A program made the position numbers and the translations under genes. A stretch of DNA of 64,000 nt from Nocardia tengchongensis (GTDB taxonomy: Bacteria; Actinomycetota; Actinomycetes; Mycobacteriales; Mycobacteriaceae): the NCBI RefSeq assembly GCF_018362975.1, contig NZ_CP074371.1, positions 2,914,001 to 2,978,000 of the forward strand, given 5' to 3'. The notes beneath the pieces are model-generated. The model had not been told where the DNA came from. It worked only from the letters and a program-made list of their open reading frames with translations, and did no database searches. This document shows, piece by piece, positions 46,746 to 54,269 of this stretch. Numbering within the stretch: the stretch's first letter is position 1; each line of letters starts with the position of its first letter.

Positions 46746-46952
46746 CTAGACCTCGTCGTCGATCTCCTCACCGGCGGCGTTGATGCCGAGCATGTCCAGC
46801 AGATACTTGCAGTCCGCGGCGTCGAGGGCGTGACCTGCGACGGTGAGCGCGGCCATGGCGTTCTGCTTCGCGCAGGCGGCCTTCTCGGCGGCGCGTGCCG
46901 CGGTGAATTCGCTCTGTTCGTGGACGAGTGTGGTCTTTCGGGCGTTGGTCAT
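46746..46952 (-). CDS. small acidic protein of unknown function
   Basis: 68 residues, MTNARKTTLVHEQSEFTAAR to the stop at 46746. The C-terminal half contains DAADCKYLLDMLGINAAGEE followed by IDDEV. A D-x-L-LDMLG motif like this occurs in small conserved actinobacterial proteins of unknown role. It begins 200 bp upstream of the phosphatase gene on the other strand and runs into the LysR gene, with a 19-bp gap. Confidence 0.65.
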   Translation of the reverse strand: MTNARKTTLVHEQSEFTAARAAEKAACAKQNAMAALTVAGHALDAADCKYLLDMLGINAAGEEIDDEV

Positions 46953-47151
46953 GTGATCGCTTCCGGTGCCACGCCGGGTTGCCGTAACCGAATGACTCAG
47001 GCCAACTCCGTCTAGGGGTCAGCCTACGGGGTGCGCTCCGATTACTCAGTAAGCCCTCAGGCAATTCGGGAGCGGTGTCCGGGTTTCGCCCGTTGAATGG
47101 GTAATGCTGGTCGACAGCACACTGTGAGACCGAGCCCCAGGAGGTCGGGTC

Positions 47152-47910
47152 GTGCACACCGAAGCCATCGAGGTGGGAGATGCCTGGGCTGCTGACGCCG
47201 AGGCGCGGTTGCGGCTGGATCGGGTGGCCGGGGCCGGGGTGAGCAGGGTGGGCCGGCGCACGGTCAACGCCGACGCGTTCGCCACGTTCAGTGACGCCGC
47301 GCATGGTCGCAGCGCCTTCGTGGTGGCCGACGGGGTCGGGGATCATCTGGCGGCGGCCCGGGCGGCGCGGCTGGCGGCCTCGATCGCGGCCCGCGTCGCG
47401 GTGGAGCGGGGTGCGCGGGCCGGCATTCTGGCGGCGCAGCGCGGTCTGCTGGCGGAGCTACCCGAGTCGACCGCCGACAGTGTGCTGGTGGTCGCGGTGC
47501 TGCCGAGTCAGGGGCAGCCGGACGGTCCGGGCGATATCGCGTGGGTCGGCGACTGCCGGGCGTATCGCTGGAACGGCCGGGTGCTGCATCGCATGACCAC
47601 CGATCACACGGTGGCCGAATATTTCCGCGCACGCGGGCACGACCCGCTGCCGGGCATGCGTCATCTGGTGACCACGTCGGTGCGGACCGTGCGGCCCGGC
47701 GATATCGGGCACACGGCGACGGGGTCGAGTGCGGGTCGGCTGCTGCTGTGCAGTGACGGCGTGGGCAAGAAGCTGGGTATGCCGGTCGTCAAGTCGATCC
47801 TGGCTCAGGGATCCTCGCCGGGTCAGGCGGCGGAAGGCCTGGTCGGTGCGGCTCTGGGGCGGGGTGGCACCGACAATACGACGGCGTTGGTGGTCGACGC
47901 GATCCGCTGA
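47152..47910 (+). CDS. PP2C-like serine/threonine phosphatase
   Basis: 252 residues from GTG 47152, with AGGAGGTC 8 bp upstream. The fold shows motifs VNADAF (metal-binding Asp equivalent), FVVADGVGDHLAAARA (metal Asp), IAWVGDCRAYRW, LLLCSDGVGKKL and GGTDNTTALVV, the metal-ligand aspartates of the PP2C family. No membrane helix or sensor domain is present. Short of the usual N-terminal RxED block (it reads GRRTVNADAF), but the catalytic set looks complete. The target is unknown. Confidence 0.88.
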   Translation: MHTEAIEVGDAWAADAEARLRLDRVAGAGVSRVGRRTVNADAFATFSDAAHGRSAFVVADGVGDHLAAARAARLAASIAARVAVERGARAGILAAQRGLLAELPESTADSVLVVAVLPSQGQPDGPGDIAWVGDCRAYRWNGRVLHRMTTDHTVAEYFRARGHDPLPGMRHLVTTSVRTVRPGDIGHTATGSSAGRLLLCSDGVGKKLGMPVVKSILAQGSSPGQAAEGLVGAALGRGGTDNTTALVVDAIR

Positions 47911-48001
47911 GCGCGAAGGTGTTTCACCGAATTTACATCTACTGGACGAATGACCAGGTAGCTTGGTCCGAAATCGGAACTGGGCAGTATCGGGGTTCGC
48001 C

Positions 48002-49984
48002 GTGGCAGACAGATCGACATCCATCCGCGCTCGTATCGGCGGCGTACTCCGGGCGCGCCGGGCATCGGCGCCCGCACGGGTCCTGATCGTCCTGCTACTG
48101 GTGGTGCCGACGCTCGTCTCGGCCGTCTACATGTGGATCATGTGGGACCCGGAGCTGTACCTGAAGCAGATTCCCGTCGCTGTCGCCAGTGACGATGTCG
48201 GCGGCGTCTCCGACGGCAAGGCCCAGAACATGGGCACCGAGATTCTCGATACCCTGGTGTCGGCCGGCGAGTTGCAGTTCCATCGGGTCAGCAGCGAGGA
48301 AGCGGTGCGCGGCCTGCGGGAGAGCCGGTACGCCTTCTCGGTCGTCATCCCCGCGGACTTCACACGCAACGTGCTGAGCGTGACCGATCCGGTGCCGCAG
48401 CGTGCTCGAATCGCGGTGTGGTACAACGACTTCAACGGTACCCTCGGCCCTGCGGTGGCCAACAGCGTGGTCGCCGACGCCCAGAATCAGATCGCGGCCA
48501 CCATCGGTCGCGGCTATGCCTCCCAGATCCTGGTCGGCGTCAACAGTCTCGGTGCGGGCATCGGCGACGCTTCCAAGGGCGCGACCCAGCTGGCGCAGGG
48601 CACCGCGCAACTCGCCGACGGCTCCGGGCAGCTCTCGACCGGACTCGACCAGGCCGCCACCGGTGCGGCGCAATTGGTCGCGGGAACCGGTGAACTCCAC
48701 ACCGGCACAGTGCAACTCGCCGACGGAACCTCGCAGTTGGTCACCGGAACCGATCAGCTCGGCGCGGGCGCGGTCCAGATCCGCGACGGCGTGGACCAGG
48801 TCGTGACGCCCCTGCTGGACGCCCTCGAACCGGCCGGAAAGTTCGCGACCGATCTGACCCCCTTGCTCGACCAGTTGAGCAAGAACGCCGATCCGGACCT
48901 GGCCGACGCCATCACCCAGCTGAAGGGTCTGATCACCCAGGTCCGTCCCGGCGATCCCGACTCCATCGTCGGCCAGCTCACCCAATTGCGCGATGGCACC
49001 AAGGAATTGGCTCGCCAGCTCACCGACCCCAAGGCCGACTACCGCGCCGGCGTTCTCGCCTTGGCCACCGGTGCCACCCAGTTGCGCGACGGCGCCGGGC
49101 AGTTGGGCGCGGGCGCGACCGAACTGTCCACCGGCTTGCGTCAGCTCGCCGACGGCGGCCACGAACTCCGTGCGGGTGTCGGCCAATTGGGTGACGGCGC
49201 AACCCAACTCGACACCGGCCTGCGCGACGGCGCCGCCGCCGCACCCCACATCACCGACCCCACCACCTCCGCCGACGTCATCGCCCAGCCCGTCACCATG
49301 GACATCCGCAACCAGGAACCGAGCCAGGTGGTCCGCGGCGGCGACCGCAGCCACAAGGATGTCTCCCGCGGCGCGGGCCCCGTCCTGGTGGTGATGGGCT
49401 CCTTCCTGGCCGCGATCGTTCTCTGGATGTTGTTGCGCCCGTGGCGCGGCGCCGAGACCGGCCGCACCCCGTGGCGTCGCCCCGCCGGCCCGCTGCTGCG
49501 CGCGTCCGCGGTCGGTGCTGCCGGTGTCCTCGTCGTCACCGCGCTGGCCGCGCTCTACGGCAGCTCGGTCGGCTGGTCCCCGCAGCAGTGGCCGGCCATG
49601 GCCGCCGTGATCGTGCTCGTCGCCGCGGTCGCCGCTGTGACCACACAACTCTTCATCGTCCTGTTCGGCCGAGTCGCCGGCTCCATCGCCGCCTTCTCCT
49701 TCTACATGTTCCAGATCTTCACCTTCGGTGGCGTATTCCCCGCGGGCACAACGCCCTCCGCGTTCCGCCCCTTCAAGGACATCGCCCCGATGACCTTCGC
49801 CCGCCGAGCCGTCATCCGGGCCGACATCGCCCTGTACGACACGATGTTCTGGACCTCGATCGCCGTCCTGCTCCTCATGCTGGCCGCGGCTTTCGCCCTC
49901 ATGCTCGCCGCCCGCCGCTTCACCGCCACCCCCGCCCCCGATCCCACCCCGCAACCACTGCACCCGATCGCATCGTCAGCCTGA
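48002..49984 (+). CDS. YhgE/Pip-type membrane protein (ABC-2 permease-like)
   Basis: 660 residues from GTG 48002. One N-terminal helix (VLIVLLLVVPTLVSAVYMWI) precedes an extracellular domain. About residues 185-435 contain many repeats of the form GATQLxxGxxQLxDGxxQL, the hallmark of YhgE/Pip proteins. Five C-terminal helices (from VLVVMGSFLAAIVLWMLL) end the protein. Members form phage receptors or export components (type VII related EsaA is kin). Terminates 65 bp before tRNA copy 2. Confidence 0.88.
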   Translation: MADRSTSIRARIGGVLRARRASAPARVLIVLLLVVPTLVSAVYMWIMWDPELYLKQIPVAVASDDVGGVSDGKAQNMGTEILDTLVSAGELQFHRVSSEEAVRGLRESRYAFSVVIPADFTRNVLSVTDPVPQRARIAVWYNDFNGTLGPAVANSVVADAQNQIAATIGRGYASQILVGVNSLGAGIGDASKGATQLAQGTAQLADGSGQLSTGLDQAATGAAQLVAGTGELHTGTVQLADGTSQLVTGTDQLGAGAVQIRDGVDQVVTPLLDALEPAGKFATDLTPLLDQLSKNADPDLADAITQLKGLITQVRPGDPDSIVGQLTQLRDGTKELARQLTDPKADYRAGVLALATGATQLRDGAGQLGAGATELSTGLRQLADGGHELRAGVGQLGDGATQLDTGLRDGAAAAPHITDPTTSADVIAQPVTMDIRNQEPSQVVRGGDRSHKDVSRGAGPVLVVMGSFLAAIVLWMLLRPWRGAETGRTPWRRPAGPLLRASAVGAAGVLVVTALAALYGSSVGWSPQQWPAMAAVIVLVAAVAAVTTQLFIVLFGRVAGSIAAFSFYMFQIFTFGGVFPAGTTPSAFRPFKDIAPMTFARRAVIRADIALYDTMFWTSIAVLLLMLAAAFALMLAARRFTATPAPDPTPQPLHPIASSA

Positions 49985-50048
49985 AAACCACCCCTGATCG
50001 GCCGATTAGGTACATCTCCATCCCCCTGTGTACGGTTGTGTTACCCGA

Positions 50049-50122
50049 CGCGGGGTGGAGCAGCTCGGTAGCTCGCTGGGCTCATAACCCAGAGGTCGCA
50101 GGTTCAAATCCTGTCCCCGCTA
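50049..50122 (+). tRNA. initiator tRNA-fMet(CAT), copy 2
   Basis: Identical in all 74 nt to 27223-27296, with the three G-C anticodon-stem pairs and C1-T72 mismatch. A -10 TACGGT is at 50031-50036; a -35 is not clear. No encoded CCA. Confidence 0.95.
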
Positions 50123-50129
50123 CTACGCG

Positions 50130-50165
50130 AAACGGCCCGGAACCAGTTGGTTTCGGGCCGTTTTT
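50130..50165 (+). terminator. terminator after tRNA copy 2
   Basis: AAACGGCCCGGAACC pairs with GGTTTCGGGCCGTTT around AGTT, followed by a T run. A strong Rho-independent terminator, a copy of the CGGCCCGG family. Confidence 0.88.
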
Positions 50166-50259
50166 GCGATGGTTCGGCAACGCATTCGGCATCGACCGCC
50201 CGGTAGGTGTGAATCCTGTTAATGGATAACCTATTTCGGCCGGAGACCGCGGTTTCCCA

Positions 50260-50310
50260 TTGACACGGCGCCACACCATTCCGTAAGTTCGGAACTAGAA
50301 CTGGTTCTAG
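50260..50310 (+). promoter_or_regulatory. promoter and operator of the prenyltransferase operon
   Basis: TTGACA (50260-50265) and TAAGTT (50284-50289) with 18-bp spacing form a strong promoter. CTAGAACTGGTTCTAG (50295-50310) is a perfect 7-bp inverted repeat placed at the expected start site. The core TAGAAC-nn-GTTCTA equals the KstR (TetR family, sterol catabolism) operator consensus. A leader of about 300 nt follows before the first gene. Confidence 0.65.
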
Positions 50311-50601
50311 GCTGTAGCCAGGCGTATACATGCGGGGAGGCATGTGACATTGAAGGGGAATTACTGCGTCGGGACTTGAATCCCGGAATCATCCAGCTGG
50401 AGGCCGACAGCCTGCAGCTGTATTGCGTTGCCTGACAGCAGCTTTCATGATGTTCGCATCGTGGATGACGTGCTGTCGGTAGCGATCGAAACACTTCTCC
50501 CGGCCCGCGCGGCGTAGCCGTGGATATTTTTCGAATCTTTTGTCATTCGATATGGATATCGTCCGAATGGGGTGACAGGGTTTAGTTAGGAGTGTCCTGT
50601 T
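50311..50601 (+). other. leader region of the prenyltransferase operon, with short ORFs
   Basis: Less GC-rich than its surroundings. An open frame ends IIQLEADSLQLYCVA at 50435 with possible CTG 50364 (behind AAGGGGA) or TTG 50376 starts. Another short ORF, MMFASWMTCCR, covers 50447-50482 without a ribosome site. CGATAT-GG-ATATCG (50548-50561) is a second inverted repeat. No long gene is present. Confidence 0.35.
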
Positions 50602-52818
50602 TTGGACCGTCACAAGATCTTCCGACTGACAGCGCAATCCGATTCGGCGGCTATTGCGGCGCTGGACGCCACCGGCGCGATTTTCACTCGACGCGACGAG
50701 ATCGAGCTCCAACTGGAGAACTTGGCGCGCATCAGAACACCGGAACGAGGCCGATTCGCCGACCGGGCCGATGTGATCGCTGAGATCGTCGGCGACACGC
50801 CGCTGGACCAGTACGGTGTCTGGGTCTATTACCCCTGGTCGGGTCACCTGGTGCACATTCTGGATGAGCCGGAGTTCATCGAGGTTCGCACCGCTGCCAA
50901 CCGGAACAAGATCACTCCACAGGAACAGGCACGGTTCGCGGACAAAACCGTCGGCGTACTGGGCTTGTCGGTAGGAAACTCGATCGCCCTCACCATGGCC
51001 CTGGAACGCACGTTCGGCACCATCAAGCTCGCCGACTTCGACGAACTCGACATCTCGAACCTGAACCGGTTGCGGGCGACCGTCGCGGATCTCGGCGTCA
51101 ACAAGGCCGAACTCGCCGCCCGCCAGATCGCGGAGTTGGATCCCTACCTCACGGTGATGGTCTACGAGGACGGCGTCGACGACCTCAGCATCGACGCATT
51201 CTTCGACGATGCACCCGGTCTCGACCTGCTCGTCGAGGAATGCGACATGCCCTTCGTGAAGATCCTGGCCCGCGAACACGCCAGAACTCGCGGGATTCCG
51301 GTGCTCACCGAGGCCAGCGATCGAGGACTGCTCGAGATCGAGCGCTTCGACCTGGACCCGGCGTACCCGCTGCTGGGCGGCCTACTCGGTGAGCTGAGTA
51401 CCGAACTCCTCGAGGACGCGGATCGCGACATGCAGCTGGCCGCGATGGCGACGATGATCGGCATCGACACCATCTCCGACCGCAGTGCGATCTCCGCGAT
51501 CGAGTTGGACACCACGCTCACCACGTGGCCACAACTGGGTTCGGAGGTGAATCACGGTGGCGCGGTGGTCGCCTCGGCCGCGCGGGCGATTTTCCTCGGC
51601 CACGAAGTACCGTCCGGACGACGGCATGTCGATATCCCCTTCGGCATCGCGATGGCGCCGCTCCCGGACACGCTGCCGACAATCGGCCCGCCCGCTCTGC
51701 GGGGAACCCCCGATCTGACGGCCGTGCCCACCGATATCCGCGAAATTCTCGAACTGGCGATGCGCGCCCCATCGGGTGGGAACACCCAGCCCTGGCGGTT
51801 CGTCCTGACCGGCAGGGTGATCGACGTCGCCTTCGCTCCGGAAACGTTCTCCGTGCCACCATTGTTCAACCGCAAGGGAACCGCCGGCTGGGTCACTCTG
51901 GGCACGGTCACCGAGAGCATCGTGGTAGCCGCGCGTGCCAGAAACCTGTCGGCCACAGTCGAATACGATCCCGAAGGACCTGACAGCCTCGTCTACACGC
52001 GGATCACCGTCGGCGATACCGGGCCGCGGGCCAGTGCACAGGAGCGCGCACTCGGCGCCGCGCTCGGCACCCGGTGCACGCAGCGGACTCGCGAGCAGGG
52101 ACGCCCACTCACCGATGACGAGCGCGCCCTGCTGTGCGGCGTCGTGGAGGACTTCACCACGACGGTCTGGCTCGGTGAGGACGGCAAACTCAAAGAGGCA
52201 TTCGGCGAGGGCGTCGCCGTGGCCAACCGGCTCCGCGTGCTCATCGAGGAGATGAACGAGGAGACGTTCAGCGAGTTCTACTTCCGGCAGGAGGAACCGC
52301 GACGCCGCGACGGTGTTCCGCTCGAGACCCTGAGTATGACCTTGCCGGAGCAGACCATGATGCGGGTGTTGCGCCGTCCCGCGGTGGCACGGGCGCTGCG
52401 CGAGCGCGGCGAGGCGACGGCCTTGCTGGAATACAGCCGAGAGTGGATCGCGAAGTCCTCGGCGGTCGGGGCGATCACCGTGAACACCGAGGCGCGACGT
52501 GAGTTCGTGGAGGCCGGCCGGGCCTTTCTGCGACTCTGGTTGGCGGCCTCGTCGATCGGCGTCGGAGTTCATCCGGTGACGGCGTTGCTCCACGAGACGG
52601 AGATGCTCGCTTTTCCCGAAGGCGGCCTCTTTACCGAGGACGAGCGCGGCACCCTGCAAACCCATACGGGTGCGTTGCGCGACCTGCTGCTCGACGGCAA
52701 TGACGCGCCGCTGGCGGTGACCTTCCGGATCGTCGCGGGTCCCGCGATGCCCGAGGTGGAGCCCGCGCCCCGCAGACCGCTGAGCCAACATCTGGAGATC
52801 GTCGGTGAGCCCGCGTGA
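50602..52818 (+). CDS. ThiF-nitroreductase fusion protein (Rv1355c/MoeY family)
   Basis: 738 residues from TTG 50602, with TAGGAGTG 8 bp upstream. The N-terminal part is ThiF/E1-like: VGVLGLSVGNSIALTMALER (about 115, nucleotide loop), IKLADFDELDISNLNRLRAT with the N-x-NR signature, and ECDMPFVKILARE. The C-terminal part is nitroreductase-like FMN domain: LAMRAPSGGNTQPWRFVLTG (about 390) and ASSIGVGVHPVTALLHE. M. tuberculosis Rv1355c (moeY) has this layout; its reaction is unknown. Here the E1-like and flavin parts may activate and oxidise a substrate for the prenyltransferase pathway. Stop overlaps the GNAT GTG. Confidence 0.88.
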   Translation: MDRHKIFRLTAQSDSAAIAALDATGAIFTRRDEIELQLENLARIRTPERGRFADRADVIAEIVGDTPLDQYGVWVYYPWSGHLVHILDEPEFIEVRTAANRNKITPQEQARFADKTVGVLGLSVGNSIALTMALERTFGTIKLADFDELDISNLNRLRATVADLGVNKAELAARQIAELDPYLTVMVYEDGVDDLSIDAFFDDAPGLDLLVEECDMPFVKILAREHARTRGIPVLTEASDRGLLEIERFDLDPAYPLLGGLLGELSTELLEDADRDMQLAAMATMIGIDTISDRSAISAIELDTTLTTWPQLGSEVNHGGAVVASAARAIFLGHEVPSGRRHVDIPFGIAMAPLPDTLPTIGPPALRGTPDLTAVPTDIREILELAMRAPSGGNTQPWRFVLTGRVIDVAFAPETFSVPPLFNRKGTAGWVTLGTVTESIVVAARARNLSATVEYDPEGPDSLVYTRITVGDTGPRASAQERALGAALGTRCTQRTREQGRPLTDDERALLCGVVEDFTTTVWLGEDGKLKEAFGEGVAVANRLRVLIEEMNEETFSEFYFRQEEPRRRDGVPLETLSMTLPEQTMMRVLRRPAVARALRERGEATALLEYSREWIAKSSAVGAITVNTEARREFVEAGRAFLRLWLAASSIGVGVHPVTALLHETEMLAFPEGGLFTEDERGTLQTHTGALRDLLLDGNDAPLAVTFRIVAGPAMPEVEPAPRRPLSQHLEIVGEPA

Positions 52819-53885
52819 CCCAGACCATGGCGTCGCGCGCGGCAACCGCCGACATCGACATTCGTTTCGCGGAGGCCGATGACGCCGAGCAGATCGCCGA
52901 GCTCTACGACCGCGTCTATGACGGCCGGTTTCCCATCATCGATTGCGTTGACCCACAGCGGATTCGACGGATCATCGGCAGCGGTGAACATATCTGGGTA
53001 ATCGGCCTCGACAAGGGCCGAGTCGTCGGGTCCAGCGTCGGAACAGCCGAACGGGACAACTCGGCGTATGAATTCGGGCGGGCGGCCGTGCTGCCCGAAT
53101 ACAGCGGCAACGGGCACTTCCTGAAAATATTCGCCTACACCGGGACAGCGGCGCGGGAACGGATGGACAGCGATCTCGTCTACGGCTACGCCCGTTCGGA
53201 GCGGGCGCGGATGCTGTACAGCTTCGTCGCCGATCAAATCGGCAATCCCATCGCGTGGGTGGGCACCGACGGTGGCATGCACCCGAACGGCGACATCCGT
53301 GAGGAGCATTTGATCGGCCTGACGTTCATTCGGGAACGCAACGCCATCAGAGTGCTCCCGCCGCGCCCGTTCCTCGATCCGGAATCGGCTCTGGCCCGGC
53401 ACATCACCGAACTGGCCGTGGTCACAACCGAGGGCAGGTACCCGGCCGCGATCGCCGCGGGGCACGGAGCGGAATTCACCCATGTGTCCGCCCATGGGCG
53501 GGTGTCGTATTCGTTGTTCACGCACAGTCGCGCGGCGATCGTCAGTGCGGTGCAGGGTGGCAGCCCCGCCGACGTCCGGCGCGCGCTGTGGGATGTCGTC
53601 GACAGTGCGAATCGACCCGGCCACCCGGCGCGGATTCTGCACCTGACGGTGCATGTGCTGGCCGACAAGACCGATGTGATCGCCGAACTGTGCGCTCCGA
53701 GCCGCGATGGCACGGGGCGCAGGTTCACGGTCAACGGGTATCTGCCGGCGTGGCACCGGGACGGCGATGCCAGATACGACTGCGTCGTACTGACCACCAG
53801 GGTCGACGACCTGCCCCGGGATCTGCTCGGCGCCGAGGAAACCGCGGCCGAGATCTATCTGAGTCTGCCTGCCGATCTACGTTGA
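52815..53885 (+). CDS. GNAT-family acyltransferase-like protein
   Basis: 356 residues from GTG 52815, overlapping the previous stop by 4 bp. Residues about 15-150 form a GNAT domain: FAEADDAEQIAELYDRVYDG, then GKAVLPEYSGN-like AAVLPEYSGNGHFLKIF with the acyl-CoA loop somewhat degenerate (R/Q-x-x-G-x-G/A is not exact). The C-terminal 200 residues are not recognised; a duplicated alpha-beta fold is possible. It may acylate an intermediate or the peptide product. Position in the operon suggests it works with the E1-like fusion. Confidence 0.7.
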   Translation: MTQTMASRAATADIDIRFAEADDAEQIAELYDRVYDGRFPIIDCVDPQRIRRIIGSGEHIWVIGLDKGRVVGSSVGTAERDNSAYEFGRAAVLPEYSGNGHFLKIFAYTGTAARERMDSDLVYGYARSERARMLYSFVADQIGNPIAWVGTDGGMHPNGDIREEHLIGLTFIRERNAIRVLPPRPFLDPESALARHITELAVVTTEGRYPAAIAAGHGAEFTHVSAHGRVSYSLFTHSRAAIVSAVQGGSPADVRRALWDVVDSANRPGHPARILHLTVHVLADKTDVIAELCAPSRDGTGRRFTVNGYLPAWHRDGDARYDCVVLTTRVDDLPRDLLGAEETAAEIYLSLPADLR

Positions 53886-53924
53886 TCCGCGCGGATCATG
53901 AAGCAACACTGAGGAATTAGAGCT

Positions 53925-54263
53925 GTGGATATCACTGGGACCTGGGAAATGACGGTCGAGACACCCGTGGGAACGCAGTACGGGCTGGTCGACATAACTA
54001 CCAAAGCCGATGGCTCACTGGATGCTTTCGCACGCAACGCGACAACCGGCGTCGAAGTCGCGGTCCACGATCTGGTCCTGGCCGGCGACCAGTTGACATG
54101 GCGGCAGATCGTCAAGAAGCCGACCCGGCTCAATATCGGCTTCACCATGACGCTCACCGGCGAGGACGAGATGACGGGGATCGCGAAAGCCCGCATGATG
54201 CCCGGCGTCGGCAAGGTCGTCGGACGTCGGGTCCGCCGGACCGACACCACACCGGAGCACTGA
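53925..54263 (+). CDS. small beta-rich protein of unknown function
   Basis: 112 residues from GTG 53925. Alternating strands (DITGTWEMTVETPVGTQYGL, VDITTKADGSLDAFARNATT, LTWRQIVKKPTRLNIGFTMT) suggest a small lipocalin-like or calycin barrel; it ends VVGRRVRRTDTTPEH. No signal peptide. Similar short barrels accompany biosynthetic genes and may bind substrate or product. Six bp separate it from the MMPL gene. Confidence 0.6.
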   Translation: MDITGTWEMTVETPVGTQYGLVDITTKADGSLDAFARNATTGVEVAVHDLVLAGDQLTWRQIVKKPTRLNIGFTMTLTGEDEMTGIAKARMMPGVGKVVGRRVRRTDTTPEH

Positions 54264-54269
54264 GCGCCG

